From assembly GCF_014243445.1 (NCBI RefSeq), contig NZ_JACLQD010000003.1:124001-188000 (forward strand): a DNA stretch of 64,000 nt, given 5' to 3'. The translations under genes and the position numbers were made by a program. The notes under the pieces are model-generated. The model was not told the DNA's origin, did not search any database, and worked only from the letters and a program-made list of their open reading frames with translations. Of the stretch, positions 44,521 to 55,710 are shown piece after piece. Position 1 is the stretch's first letter, and every line of letters starts with the position of its first letter. The DNA is from Paragemmobacter straminiformis. GTDB taxonomy: Bacteria > Pseudomonadota > Alphaproteobacteria > Rhodobacterales > Rhodobacteraceae.

Positions 44521-44945
44521 CGCCGCAACGGGTGACGCTGGTCACGCTGGGCGTGGCCGATCTGGCGGCGGCGCGGGCCTTTTACGCGCGGCTGGGCTGG
44601 CGCGAGCATGGCGCGACCGAGGGTGTCGCCTTTTACCAGATGAACGGAATGGCTTTGGCGCTGTTCGGGCGCGACGATCTGGCCAAGGATCAGGGGCGGG
44701 CCGGGGCCGCGCTTGGCACGGGGGCCATGACGCTGGCGCAGAACTTTCCGACCGAGGCCGCGGTGGATGCCGCCTATGCCGCTGCACTTGCGGCGGGCGG
44801 CACCGCGCTGAAGCCGCCTGCGAAAGTGTTCTGGGGTGGATACTCCGGCTATTGGGCCGACCCCGACGGTCATGTATGGGAGGTGGCGATGAACCCCTTC
44901 TGGCCATTGGCCGAGGATGGCTCGCTGACTTTGCCCGAGGCGTGA
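44517..44945 (+). CDS. VOC (glyoxalase/bleomycin resistance fold) family protein
   Basis: A 142-residue vicinal-oxygen-chelate protein with two beta-alpha-beta-beta-beta units: VTLVTLGVADLAAARAFYAR, a middle GVAFYQMNGMALALFGRD, and a C-terminal WGGYSGYWADPDGHVWEVAM with the conserved Gly-Tyr and Asp-Pro-Asp-Gly. The function of this subgroup is unknown; relatives bind metals and act in detoxification or antibiotic resistance. It is coupled to recF (ATGA) and is followed by lysE with no gap. Confidence 0.82.
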   Translation: MTPQRVTLVTLGVADLAAARAFYARLGWREHGATEGVAFYQMNGMALALFGRDDLAKDQGRAGAALGTGAMTLAQNFPTEAAVDAAYAAALAAGGTALKPPAKVFWGGYSGYWADPDGHVWEVAMNPFWPLAEDGSLTLPEA

Positions 44946-45566
44946 ATGAACGTTACCGCATACCAGTTGTTTCTATATGCCTGCGGCATGGCGGCGCTTT
45001 GGGTCGTGCCCGGCCCTGTCTGGGTGGCGCTGACCGCGCGGGCGCTTTCGGGCGGGTTCGCGGCGGCATGGCCCTTGGCTGTCGGCGTGGCGCTGGGCGA
45101 TCTGATCTGGCCGCTGGCGGCGGTGCTGGGGCTGACATGGATCGAGGGTGTCTACGGCGATTTCCTGTCGCTCTTGCGCTGGGTCGCGGCGGGGGTGTTC
45201 CTGTTCATGGGGATCATGCTGATCCGCAAGCCGGCGGCCACGCTGAACGCCGACAGCCGCCTGACACGGCCCGGAATGCTGGCGGGCTTTACCGTCGGTG
45301 TGGCGGCGGTGATCGGCAACCCCAAGGCCATCCTGTTCTACATGGGGGCGTTGCCGGGGTTCTTCGATCTGGGGCGGCTGACATGGGCCGATACGGGGGC
45401 GATCATCGCGATTTCGGCCTTTGTTCCGATGGCCGGAAACCTGTGCCTCGCGCTGTTTCTAGACCGTGCGCGGCGGGTTCTTTCCAGCCCCGAAAGCGTG
45501 CGGAAACTGAATGTCGGATCGGGTGTCCTGCTGGTCTGCGTCGGGCTGGTGATTCCCTTCCTGTGA
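44946..45566 (+). CDS. LysE/RhtB family amino-acid exporter
   Basis: A 206-residue membrane protein with about six helices, for example YQLFLYACGMAALWVVPGPV, the internal GVAAVIGNPKAILFYMGALP with the conserved Asn-Pro-Lys, and the last hydrophobic segment VGSGVLLVCVGLVIPF. The PGP near the N-terminus and GNPKA are family marks. It exports amino acids or related small molecules; the substrate is unknown. It begins right at the end of the VOC gene. gyrB follows after 80 bp. Confidence 0.85.
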   Translation: MNVTAYQLFLYACGMAALWVVPGPVWVALTARALSGGFAAAWPLAVGVALGDLIWPLAAVLGLTWIEGVYGDFLSLLRWVAAGVFLFMGIMLIRKPAATLNADSRLTRPGMLAGFTVGVAAVIGNPKAILFYMGALPGFFDLGRLTWADTGAIIAISAFVPMAGNLCLALFLDRARRVLSSPESVRKLNVGSGVLLVCVGLVIPFL

Positions 45567-45616
45567 CCCAATATCTTGTGGCCCGTGCGTGACATTCCCC
45601 GCTAAGGGCGGTATAA

Positions 45617-48097
<2,481 letters not shown>

Positions 48098-48105
48098 ATG
48101 ACAAA

Positions 48106-48126
48106 GGGGCAGGCGATGCCTGCCCC
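48106..48126 (-). terminator. Hairpin between convergent gyrB and the small membrane protein gene
   Basis: Perfect 9-bp stem GGGGCAGGC-GAT-GCCTGCCCC. On the minus strand it is followed by TTTGT, so it best serves the minus-strand gene at 48149, but it may stop gyrB transcripts as well. Confidence 0.65.
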
Positions 48127-48148
48127 CCGTGACCCTGCTCGACAGGAC

Positions 48149-48388
48149 TCAGTTTTTCGCGCCAAGGTTCTGGTAGATGGAGGTCACATTCTCTGTGGCG
48201 GCCATCGCTTCGGGCGACAGCGAGCCGAGGATCATCGCATTCACGGCGACAAAGGCGATCGCGGCAAGGATCCGCGCATTGCGCGCGATGTTGCTGCTTT
48301 CGACGCTGCGGCCGATAAGGCCCATGCGTTCGGCCGCATAAGCATTGCGCGGCGTGTCGTCAGAGACAATGCTTCTCGAGAGGCTCAT
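48149..48388 (-). CDS. Small membrane protein of unknown function (79 aa)
   Basis: A 79-residue protein with one clear hydrophobic helix (ILAAIAFVAVNAMILGSLSP) after a charged N-terminal half that includes RNAYAAERMGLIGRSVESSN. The C-terminus (EAMAATENVTSIYQNLGAKN) would be outside if the N-terminus is in. A GGGGA ribosome site lies a few bases before the ATG, and a hairpin terminates the unit. I recall close relatives in other Rhodobacterales beside gyrB but know no function. It is transcribed towards gyrB. Confidence 0.65.
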   Translation of the reverse strand: MSLSRSIVSDDTPRNAYAAERMGLIGRSVESSNIARNARILAAIAFVAVNAMILGSLSPEAMAATENVTSIYQNLGAKN

Positions 48389-48472
48389 CTGGTTCCCCGG
48401 AATCGGTTAACCCTTATGAAGCGAGGGAATTGCGGAAATTGCAGGCCAGAGTTGTGGCGAAACTGTGGCAGG

Positions 48473-48548
48473 TGGCGACCCCGGCAGGACTTGAACCTGC
48501 AACCTTCCCCTTAGGAGGGGGACGCTCTATCCGTTGAGCTACGGGGCC
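48473..48548 (-). tRNA. tRNA-Arg (anticodon CCT)
   Basis: On the minus strand a full cloverleaf: acceptor GGCCCCG/CGGGGTC (with one G-T), D arm GCTC..GAGC, anticodon stem TCCCC/GGGGA with loop CTCCTAA (anticodon CCT, reads AGG), T arm GCAGG-TTCAAGT-CCTGC, discriminator G and an encoded CCA end. 76 nt including CCA. Confidence 0.96.
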
Positions 48549-48708
48549 ACGACGCCCTTAATGCTGCGAAACCGCGCGTTCTGCAACCGTCTGTCGGGGC
48601 AAGTGAGGGGAAGATAGGGGGAGTGAATTTGGCCCACCACTCCCCCCGTGGTCCGTTGCGTCTGGGTTGAGAGCTTGCAGGACGCGCAGGATACCGTCAG
48701 CCATACGG

Positions 48709-48724
48709 CTGTTAGCGGTAACAT
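48709..48724 (+). promoter_or_regulatory. Candidate autoregulatory operator of the GntR-like LacI regulator
   Basis: CTGTTAGCGGTAACAT is a near-perfect palindrome with TGTTA and TAACA arms. It resembles the gluconate-repressor operator type ATGTTA-N4-TAACAT that I recall from E. coli. It lies 46 bp before the regulator start, with a second half-site (GCTAACA) at about 48762. Autoregulation is inferred. Confidence 0.55.
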
Positions 48725-48769
48725 AGCGCATTCGCGGGGCTTGGACAAGGGTGAAGTTTGGCGCTAACA

Positions 48770-49834
48770 ATGGGAGTGCGCCGCTTCAGCAGGATATTGC
48801 CCGTGACCAAACCCCCCGTTCACGACCCGAGACGCACGCTGACCTTGCGGGACGTGTCGGAAGCGTCGGGGGTCAGTGAAATGACGGTAAGCCGCGTGTT
48901 GCGCAATCGCGGCGATGTGTCGGTAGCCACGCGCGAGAGGGTTCTGGAAGCCGCGCGCAGCCTTGGCTACGTGCCGAACAAGATCGCGGGGGCCTTGGCC
49001 TCGCAGCGGGTCAATCTGGTCGGTGTGGTGATCCCGTCGCTGTCGAACATGGTGTTCCCCGAGGTTCTGGCGGGCATTTCCGAGACGCTGGAAGACACCG
49101 GCCTGCAACCCGTGGTCGGGGTGACGAACTATTCACCCGAGCGGGAAGAAACGGTGATCTACGAGATGCTGTCATGGCGGCCTTCGGGGATGATCGTGGC
49201 CGGGCTGGAACATACCGAAGCGGCGCGGGCCATGTTGGCGCAGGCGGGGATTCCGATCGTCGAGATCATGGATATCGATGGCGAGGCGGTGGACAGCGCG
49301 GTCGGCATCTCGCACCGCCGCGCGGGGCGGCAGATGGCCGAGGCGATCATCGCATCGGGTTATCGGCGCATCGCCTTTCTGGGCACGATGATGCCGCATG
49401 ACCACCGCGCCCGCAAACGCCTGCAAGGGTTCGAGGAGGCCTTGGCCAAGGCGGGGCTGACGCTTGCGGATCAGGAATTCTATTCCGGCGGATCGGCGCT
49501 GCTGAAAGGGCGCGAGATGACGGAAGCGGTTCTGAAACGCTCGCCCGACATTGATTTCCTGTATTATTCCAATGACATGATCGGCGCAGGCGGGCTGCTT
49601 TACTGTCTGGCACAGGGTATCGACGTTCCCGGCAAGATCGGGCTTGCGGGGTTCAACGGGGTTGAACTGCTTGACGGTTTGCCCCGCCGTCTGGCCACGA
49701 TGGACGCCTGTAGGCTTGAGATCGGTCGCAGGGCGGCCGAGATCATCGCCGGAAAGCACGCAGGCACCATCGGGGGCGAGGTGATCGAACTCTTTCCGAC
49801 GCTACAGGCGGGCGACACGATCCGCAGGGCCTAA
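48770..49834 (+). CDS. LacI family transcriptional regulator, gluconate-repressor (GntR)-like
   Basis: A ~354-residue LacI-type regulator. The DNA-binding helix-turn-helix is LTLRDVSEASGVSEMTVSRV with the hinge LGYVPNKIAGALASQR. The effector domain has VGVVIPSLSNMVFPEVLAGI, SWRPSGMIVAGLEHTEAAR, VVEIMDIDGEAVDSAVGISH and YYSNDMIGAGGLLYCLAQGI. The SLxNxVFxEVL and (V)EIMD..xDxAVGxS segments closely follow E. coli GntR. No gluconate genes are adjacent, so targets would be elsewhere. The start is unsure: ATG 48770 is used, TTG 48758 and GTG 48803 are alternatives, and only the last has a weak AGGA site. Confidence 0.85.
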   Translation: MGVRRFSRILPVTKPPVHDPRRTLTLRDVSEASGVSEMTVSRVLRNRGDVSVATRERVLEAARSLGYVPNKIAGALASQRVNLVGVVIPSLSNMVFPEVLAGISETLEDTGLQPVVGVTNYSPEREETVIYEMLSWRPSGMIVAGLEHTEAARAMLAQAGIPIVEIMDIDGEAVDSAVGISHRRAGRQMAEAIIASGYRRIAFLGTMMPHDHRARKRLQGFEEALAKAGLTLADQEFYSGGSALLKGREMTEAVLKRSPDIDFLYYSNDMIGAGGLLYCLAQGIDVPGKIGLAGFNGVELLDGLPRRLATMDACRLEIGRRAAEIIAGKHAGTIGGEVIELFPTLQAGDTIRRA

Positions 49835-50712
49835 AGGTCGATTTCCACGGTCAGGGGAAAGTGGTCGGATGCGGCGCAGCCCGTGTCGACCGCGACGCTG
49901 CGCACCAAGGGCGCAAGGTCGGGCGTCACGAAACAATGGTCGAGTTGGCGCAGGCGCAGCTTGCCCGCGATGGTCTTTTCATGCGTGTGCAGGCTGCCGG
50001 GGGTCTGGCCCGCCGCCGCGACGGCATCGACGAAACCGTCGGCATAGCGCGCGCCGGGATGGTAGGGGGTTTCCCCGACGATCCGGCGGTATTCGGCGCT
50101 GTGGGGTTCGGAATTGAAATCACCCATCCAGATCGCGCTGGCGGGGCAGGCGGGTTCGGCCTGACCTTCGGTCCAGTTGCGGGCGGGTTCATCGTCTGTC
50201 CCGCTCCACGGCCCGCCCTCGAAGGGGGCGCGGGCATGTTGGGCGAGCAGGAAATCGAGTTGCTCCAGCCGTTCATCCACGCCGACATGGGCCAGATGCA
50301 GCGACATCAGGCGCAGCGGGCCGCGCGGGGTCTGAACCATCGCCTCGAGTGCGGCGTTCTGCGTGTTCAACGGGTCTAGCATCCGCCGCTTGGGCAGGGG
50401 CCAAAGGCGCGACCACCGGATCGGCAGGCGCGACAGGATCATCGTGCCGAACTGGCGGCGACGGTGGATCACGCGGCCCGCGCGGGTTTCGGAAGCGTCC
50501 ATGTCAAAGGCGGGGCCATAGACCCAATGGTGGCCGGGCAGCCGGTCGGCCAGCAGGGCGGGCTGGTCGTCCATGCCCGTGCGGGTCCAGTGGCGTTCGA
50601 CCTCTTGCAGACAGATGATGTCGGCTTCGCGGATCACATCGGCCACGCGCGACAGGTCGTAACGGCCATCGCTGCCGAAACCGTATTGGATGTTATAGCT
50701 GACCAGCTTCAA
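49831..50712 (-). CDS. Endonuclease/exonuclease/phosphatase (EEP) family hydrolase
   Basis: A 293-residue Mg2+-dependent EEP-fold phosphoesterase. Motifs: LVSYNIQYG with the first Asn, IICLQEVERHW with the metal Glu, LMSLHLAHVGVDERLEQLDF, the GDFNSEP block and the end DHCFVTPDL and AASDHFPLTVEIDL with the catalytic Asp-His. The substrate could be a phosphoinositide-like lipid, sphingomyelin or nucleic acid; I cannot tell. No signal peptide. I chose TTG 50712 because it overlaps the upstream stop (TTGA) and AGGGTG stands six bases before it; the longer ORF from 50769 adds residues with no family match. It overlaps the LacI gene end by 4 bp. Confidence 0.83.
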   Translation of the reverse strand: MKLVSYNIQYGFGSDGRYDLSRVADVIREADIICLQEVERHWTRTGMDDQPALLADRLPGHHWVYGPAFDMDASETRAGRVIHRRRQFGTMILSRLPIRWSRLWPLPKRRMLDPLNTQNAALEAMVQTPRGPLRLMSLHLAHVGVDERLEQLDFLLAQHARAPFEGGPWSGTDDEPARNWTEGQAEPACPASAIWMGDFNSEPHSAEYRRIVGETPYHPGARYADGFVDAVAAAGQTPGSLHTHEKTIAGKLRLRQLDHCFVTPDLAPLVRSVAVDTGCAASDHFPLTVEIDL

Positions 50713-52463
50713 CGCAGCACCCTGAGCAGGCGAAGTTTGGACCCCTCTAGCGGCACTTCGGCCAGCCACGGGCGCAAGCCACCCTTGGACAGTTCGGTTC
50801 CGATGCTGGTTTCGGGGCCGTAAACATCGCCCGCGCAGAACAAAAGGTAGTCGGCCCTTGTGCGGTCGATGGCGGCGCGCAATCCGGCTTCGTCGCCCTC
50901 GAACGGCAGGATGCCATTGGCAAAGGCATCGGCGCTGCGGTGATAGGGGGCCGAGGTGACGGAATGGGGTGTCGCAAGCAGCAGCATCGGGCCGAAGTTC
51001 AGCGGATTGAAGATGATGCCCGCCGGAACCTCTGCAAGGCGCTTCACCTGGTCGATGGTGTTGCAGCGGTCACCCAGCGCGACCTGCCCTTCGGCGGGGC
51101 CGGAACCGCTCCACGTCAGGGTGACGAAGGCGGCGGCGATTGGCCCTGACAGGCCGACAAAGGCGAAAACGCCAAGCCCTGCGGCGCGTAGCGCTGTGCG
51201 ACCGTGGTTGATGGCCCAAGCGCAGGCTGCCCCGAAGGCCATGGCGATGACGGGAAGCGCCATCGTTCCCATGCGGGTTTGCCAGAAGGACAGCACCGCC
51301 CCGAGCGCCAGAAACCCGAGGATCACAAGCCCCTCGCCGCGACGGGCGATCACCATCGCGCCGTAAAGCAGGGTGATGACGTAAAAGGGGTAGAACAGCG
51401 CGATCGAGCGCGCTCCGTCGTTGATCAGGTAGTAGAGGGCGGGTTTGATCTCCTGCACCCGCGCCAGAACGGTCCGCTGCACCTCGGGCGACAGGGCCGT
51501 GTAGGGACCGGCTAGGCAGGGTTGCAGCGATGGCAGCAGCGCCAGCGCGACGGCCGCGCCAAGGGGCAGCAGCAGCAACAGGCGCAGGGCAGGCCTTGCC
51601 AGATAGCGCCCCGCCCCGATGGCGATGGCCGATGCGGCAAATGCAGCGGTGGTCAGGGCGACCAGCGGCGGCGAAATCGCGTCGCAGACAGGCACAGACC
51701 ACAGCGCCGGATCGAGCTGGCCCGCCATCAGCAAGGGCACCGCCACCGCCAGCGCCGCCGAAAACCCGAGCAGCCGCTTGTCGGCCTCGGGTTTGCACAG
51801 GGCGTGCGACAGGACCAGCACAAGGCCCGCCACCGCGATGAACAGGATCATCTCGAGCCCGATGGCCAGCGACAGGGCGGCCGCCAGACCACCGGCAATT
51901 CCCCTGCGCAGCGCGTGGTCGGGCAGGACGAGCGACCCGCAGAGCAGCAGCATCAGGATGATCTGCACCGCATGGTGGTCGGTCGCCCCGGCGCCGAAGC
52001 CGCCGTTGAACAGGACGGTAATCGTCATGAAACCCAAAAGGGCAATCGTTGCGGCGAGATAGCCGAAAAGCCGCGCGGTCAATCGCGCCGTCAGCACCAT
52101 GAACAGGACGCCCAGCGAAAGCGGCCAGATCACCGCAACCCAGCGCGCTGCCATATCTGCGCCGACAAGCGGGTCAAGCGCCGCCATGATCGCCGCCATG
52201 GGCGCGTCGATATAGCGTGACCAATGCATCGACAGCCCTTCGGGCGGCAGGACGCGGTGCTGGAAAAGATCATACCACGGCTGGCCGCCCAGCAGGTCGC
52301 GCACCTCGACCAGACGCATCGCATCGTCGGTGGAAAGCCGGTCGCCCTGTTCCAGAACCTTGCGCGCACCCGTGATCTGCGTGACCAGATAGATCATCGC
52401 AAGCGGCGGCAAGATGAAGCGGAAGCCCTGCGCGGTGTCGAACAGACGACGGGAAGCGTCCAT
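50709..52463 (-). CDS. Polytopic membrane protein, glycosyltransferase-like (GT-C fold possible)
   Basis: A 584-residue protein with about 11-12 membrane helices, such as LPPLAMIYLVTQITG, WVAVIWPLSLGVLFMVLTA and GLVILGFLALGAVLSFWQTR. An early loop reads LFQHRVLPPEGLSMHWSRYI with DAPMAAI, and the next has GATDHHAVQIILMLLL. This Asp/His-rich loop-and-helix pattern resembles oligosaccharyltransferase-like (GT-C) membrane enzymes, but no firm name is possible. The C-terminal ~120 residues are soluble and carry VTSAPYHRSADAFANGILPF and a late DYLLFCAGD strand, probably periplasmic. ATG 52463 overlaps the stop of a small membrane protein (TGATG), and its stop overlaps the EEP gene (TTGA), so three genes form one operon. 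Confidence 0.72.
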   Translation of the reverse strand: MDASRRLFDTAQGFRFILPPLAMIYLVTQITGARKVLEQGDRLSTDDAMRLVEVRDLLGGQPWYDLFQHRVLPPEGLSMHWSRYIDAPMAAIMAALDPLVGADMAARWVAVIWPLSLGVLFMVLTARLTARLFGYLAATIALLGFMTITVLFNGGFGAGATDHHAVQIILMLLLCGSLVLPDHALRRGIAGGLAAALSLAIGLEMILFIAVAGLVLVLSHALCKPEADKRLLGFSAALAVAVPLLMAGQLDPALWSVPVCDAISPPLVALTTAAFAASAIAIGAGRYLARPALRLLLLLPLGAAVALALLPSLQPCLAGPYTALSPEVQRTVLARVQEIKPALYYLINDGARSIALFYPFYVITLLYGAMVIARRGEGLVILGFLALGAVLSFWQTRMGTMALPVIAMAFGAACAWAINHGRTALRAAGLGVFAFVGLSGPIAAAFVTLTWSGSGPAEGQVALGDRCNTIDQVKRLAEVPAGIIFNPLNFGPMLLLATPHSVTSAPYHRSADAFANGILPFEGDEAGLRAAIDRTRADYLLFCAGDVYGPETSIGTELSKGGLRPWLAEVPLEGSKLRLLRVLR

Positions 52464-52624
52464 CAGAAAGAGCCCTTGGCGTAAAGGTAGATCAGAAAGA
52501 ACGCGGCCCCCGCGCTTGCCCCTGCCGACCCGAGCCAGAGCGCAAGGCCGAAGAGCTTGGGAACCAGCCGGACCACAAAGACCAGCGCCACCAGCATGGT
52601 TCCGACACCGAAAAGCAGACCCAT
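52463..52624 (-). CDS. Small membrane protein coupled to the polytopic membrane protein (53 aa)
   Basis: A 53-residue protein of two hydrophobic segments (LLFGVGTMLVALVFVVRLVP and LALWLGSAGASAGAAFFLIY) with a short basic turn. It ends in a TGATG overlap with the large membrane protein, a strong sign that it is translated. Start 52624 (MGLLFG) is my choice; ATG 52654 would add MAANWGRDGA. No function is known to me. It may act as a subunit or a translation starter for the next gene. Confidence 0.6.
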   Translation of the reverse strand: MGLLFGVGTMLVALVFVVRLVPKLFGLALWLGSAGASAGAAFFLIYLYAKGSF

Positions 52625-52933
52625 CGCACCATCCCGACCCCAATTGGCCGCCATTCATGCACCGGTGCGTGATTTTGGCAAGCATCAGCCGCGCCATATG
52701 CGGCCCCCGCGTGTTCCGGCCCGACCGGTGGCAATGCCCTGCCCGACGGGGGAGGGGCAAAGAAATTGTTACGGCCCGCGATCAGGATCGGCGCACCGGT
52801 CGCCTTGGCCGCGCAGGGGGGGCGATTCACCGGAAAGCCCGCTGCGTTTGACATGTGGAGCGGGTGAAGCCCGCCCGAAACGACAGCGAACCCTGCAAAA
52901 GCAGGGCAACGCCGTCATCGTTTCAGGATGAAG

Positions 52934-53009
52934 TGGTGAGCCGGACAGGATTCGAACCTGTGACCCGCTGATTAAAAGTCAGCTGCTCTACCAACTGAGC
53001 TACCGGCCC
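52934..53009 (-). tRNA. tRNA-Lys (anticodon TTT)
   Basis: On the minus strand: acceptor GGGCCGG/CCGGCTC, D arm GCTC..GAGC, anticodon stem GCTGA/TCAGC with loop CTTTTAA (anticodon TTT), T arm ACAGG-TTCGAAT-CCTGT, discriminator A and an encoded CCA. 76 nt. The 279 bp between it and the small membrane gene hold no gene that I can see, only GC-rich short hairpins. Confidence 0.97.
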
Positions 53010-53103
53010 CACGCGGCGCTGATTAAGGGGGAGGGGCGGGGGGGTCAAGGGCAAAATCAGGGGCCTCTGGCAAAATCCGCCCCCAAGGCGTATATCGGCG
53101 CCC

Positions 53104-53955
53104 ATGACCGAGATTCAGGCCCCTTCCGGCCAGCCCTTCATGAAAATGCATGGGCTTGGCAATGACTTCGTGGTGATCGACTCGCGCGGGCGCGGGCCGG
53201 ATGCGGCGGGCGTGACGACGCCTGCCCTGGCGCGGGCGCTGGGCGACCGGAACCGTGGCGTGGGCTTTGACCAGCTGGCCGAGATTCGCGATGCTGCGGG
53301 GGCGGACTTCACGCTCGACTTCTGGAACAGCGATGGCAGCCGTGCGGGGGCCTGCGGCAATGCCACGCGCTGCGTGTCGGACTATGTGATGCGCGGGTCG
53401 GGCAAGGCGGCGGTCAGCCTGCTGACCCAGCGCGGGGCGCTTTATGCGGTGCGGCGGGCTGACGGGCTTGTGTCGGTGAACATGGGCCACCCGCAGCGCG
53501 ACTGGGCCGAGGTGCCCTTGGCAAAGGCCGTGGATACGCTGCATCTGCCGCTGGCGGGCGACCCGGTGGCGGTGGGGATGGGCAATCCGCATTGCGTGTT
53601 CTTTGTGCCGGATGCCGAGGGGGTCGATCTGGCCGGTGTCGGGCCGAAGTGGGAGCATGACCCGCTTTTCCCGCAGCGGACCAATGTGGAATTTGCCAGC
53701 GTCACGGCCCCCGACCATTTGCGCCTGCGGGTGTGGGAGCGCGGGGCGGGGATCACTTTGGCTTGTGGATCAGGGGCTTGCGCGACCGCTGTGGCCGCTG
53801 CCTTGCGCGGGCTGACGGGACGGAGGGTGACGATCGACGCCGATGGCGGCACGCTCGAGATCGACTGGCGGGACGATGGCGTCTGGATGACCGGACCCGT
53901 GGCGCATGTGTTCGATGGTGTGCTGTCGCCCGAATTTCTGGCGCAGCACGCATGA
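53104..53955 (+). CDS. dapF: Diaminopimelate epimerase
   Basis: Converts LL- to meso-diaminopimelate for peptidoglycan and lysine synthesis. The 283-residue enzyme begins with [19 protein letters not shown], has the first catalytic Cys (about residue 84) in GACGNATRC, and the second (about 221) in [15 protein letters not shown]. The two pseudo-symmetric halves and their thiol pair define the family. It forms an ATGA overlap with mtaB. Starts right after tRNA-Lys on the opposite strand. Confidence 0.96.
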   Translation: MTEIQAPSGQPFMKMHGLGNDFVVIDSRGRGPDAAGVTTPALARALGDRNRGVGFDQLAEIRDAAGADFTLDFWNSDGSRAGACGNATRCVSDYVMRGSGKAAVSLLTQRGALYAVRRADGLVSVNMGHPQRDWAEVPLAKAVDTLHLPLAGDPVAVGMGNPHCVFFVPDAEGVDLAGVGPKWEHDPLFPQRTNVEFASVTAPDHLRLRVWERGAGITLACGSGACATAVAAALRGLTGRRVTIDADGGTLEIDWRDDGVWMTGPVAHVFDGVLSPEFLAQHA

Positions 53956-55205
53956 GCGCGCCGATCTTTGCCACCCTTGGCTGCCGCCTGAACGCCTATG
54001 AGACCGAGGCGATGAAGGAATTGTCGGCTGCTGCTGGCGTCGAGAATGCGGTGGTCGTGAACACCTGCGCCGTGACGGCCGAGGCGGTGCGCAAGGCCAA
54101 GCAGGAAATCCGGCGGCTGAGCCGTGAAAACCCCGGTGCGACGATCATCGTCACGGGGTGCGCGGCGCAGACCGAGCCTGAGACCTTTGCCGCCATGCCC
54201 GAGGTGGCGCGGGTGATCGGCAATACTGAAAAGATGCAGGCGGCGACCTGGAACAGCCTGAAAGCCCCTGATCTTATTGGAAAAACCGAACGGGTTCAGG
54301 TCGATGACATCATGTCCGTGCGCGAGACGGCGGGGCATCTGATCGACGGGTTCGGGCGGCACCGGGCCTATGTGCAGGTGCAGAACGGCTGTGACCATCG
54401 CTGCACCTTCTGCATCATTCCCTACGGACGCGGGAACAGCCGTTCGGTGCCCGCCGGGGTGGTGGTCGAGCAGATCAAGCGTTTGGTGGACAAGGGTTTT
54501 AACGAGGTCGTGTTGACCGGTGTGGACCTGACGAGCTGGGGGGCGGACCTGCCCGCGCAGCCGCGTCTGGGCGATCTGGTGATGCGGATTCTGCGGCTGG
54601 TGCCCGATCTGGCGCGGTTGCGGATCAGTTCCATCGACTCGATCGAGGCGGACGAGGCGTTGATGGGGGCGATTGCCACCGAGCCGCGTTTGATGCCGCA
54701 TCTGCACCTTTCGCTTCAGGCGGGGGATGACATGATCCTGAAGCGGATGAAGCGGCGGCATTTGCGCGACGATGCGATCCGCTTTTGCGAAGAGGCGCGC
54801 AAGCTGCGGCCCGATATGGTTTACGGCGCTGATATCATTGCCGGATTCCCGACCGAGACCGAAGAGATGTTCGCGCAGTCCCTGAAGCTGGTCGAGGAGT
54901 GCGGGCTGACGTTCCTGCATGTTTTCCCGTTTTCCCCCCGCAAGGGAACGCCCGCCGCGCGGATGCCGCAGGTCAAGGGGCCGCTGGTCAAGGAGCGGGC
55001 GGCGCGGTTGCGGGCGGCGGGAGATGCGGCGCTGGCGCGGCATCTGGCGGCACAGGTGGGCGTGGTCCATCGGGTGTTGATGGAGGGGCCGCGCATGGGG
55101 CGGACCGAGCAGTTCACCGAGGTTTCATTCGGGTCGGATCAGCCGGAAGGGCAGATCGTGACGGCGCGGATCACGGGGTTTGCGGGCGAGCGGCTGGTCG
55201 TGTGA
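53952..55205 (+). CDS. mtaB: tRNA t6A37 methylthiotransferase MtaB
   Basis: A 417-residue radical-SAM methylthiotransferase that makes ms2t6A at position 37 of ANN-reading tRNAs. The N-terminal UPF0004 domain has cluster cysteines in [21 protein letters not shown] and [11 protein letters not shown]. The radical-SAM CxxxCxxC is in [17 protein letters not shown], followed by [16 protein letters not shown] and the late [17 protein letters not shown]. The TLGCRLN start and Asp-His-Arg-Cys-Thr cluster type point to MtaB rather than MiaB or RimO. tRNA-Lys(TTT), a substrate type of MtaB, is encoded just upstream on the other strand. Coupled to dapF. Confidence 0.93.
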   Translation: MSAPIFATLGCRLNAYETEAMKELSAAAGVENAVVVNTCAVTAEAVRKAKQEIRRLSRENPGATIIVTGCAAQTEPETFAAMPEVARVIGNTEKMQAATWNSLKAPDLIGKTERVQVDDIMSVRETAGHLIDGFGRHRAYVQVQNGCDHRCTFCIIPYGRGNSRSVPAGVVVEQIKRLVDKGFNEVVLTGVDLTSWGADLPAQPRLGDLVMRILRLVPDLARLRISSIDSIEADEALMGAIATEPRLMPHLHLSLQAGDDMILKRMKRRHLRDDAIRFCEEARKLRPDMVYGADIIAGFPTETEEMFAQSLKLVEECGLTFLHVFPFSPRKGTPAARMPQVKGPLVKERAARLRAAGDAALARHLAAQVGVVHRVLMEGPRMGRTEQFTEVSFGSDQPEGQIVTARITGFAGERLVV

Positions 55206-55710
55206 CGCGGCGGGTTTTGCTGCATCGCTTTCCCCTGTTTAACGCTGTGTTAAGCCTTTCGGGGCGATCTTCCAGCTGGTCGGATTTCTTTTTTGATTCA
55301 GCGGGTTGAGGAAAACGGGTGCAAACGGGTTTCATCAAACTTGAATGCACACCCTATGCAGACGCGGGTGTTGTGGGGTTACCGGACTGTTAAGGATTTT
55401 GATGGGCTGGCGGCACCAAGACGGCGGGCTTTTCTTCTGCCGCTTCTCTGATGCGGCGCCGATAGCAGGGCAGGTATGGCAAAGGCGCGTGCTTTTGCCA
55501 CGCGGGACGGTTCCACCTTCCGCCGGTGGCCCCAAAGGCCACCGGCCAGCGCCCGCCCCGCCCATGGCGGGCGCTTCTCGCCCGCCGGGGCAGGCGCTGG
55601 CCTCTGTCGTGTTTGAGGCAGGCGGCCTTGCGGTGGGCGTTGCGATGCGGGCGGGGAAACGCGGTGCGTTTCCTTATCCGCCCGAGTTCAGCGGGACTGG
55701 GTCACCCTCG
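55206..55710 (+). other. 505-bp gap between convergent genes, with a CtrA box and several hairpins
   Basis: No protein gene is convincing here. From left: a TTAA-N7-TTAA box at 55239; a T-run (55284-55294) behind a CCAGCTGG-centred stem that may end mtaB; a GANTC site at 55295; an unremarkable stretch to about 55470; then GC-rich hairpins, including GGTGGCC..GGCCACC near 55523-55541 and GCGCCCGCC..GGCGGGCGC near 55551-55575. The last hairpins look like an intergenic repeat of the type common in this group. A reading frame from 55345 into the next gene's antisense is a shadow. An unannotated small RNA is possible (see findings). Confidence 0.5.
55239..55253 (+). promoter_or_regulatory. CtrA box without an annotated target
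   Basis: TTAA-CGCTGTG-TTAA with exact 7-bp spacing matches the core CtrA consensus with no mismatch (the last base after it is G instead of C). It lies 34 bp after the mtaB stop and in a region where no gene starts in either direction. Confidence 0.5.

Noticed and set aside
48098-48514. 138-residue plus-strand ORF over the gyrB terminator, the small membrane gene and tRNA-Arg
   Set aside because: It is antisense to a better-supported gene and runs into a tRNA.
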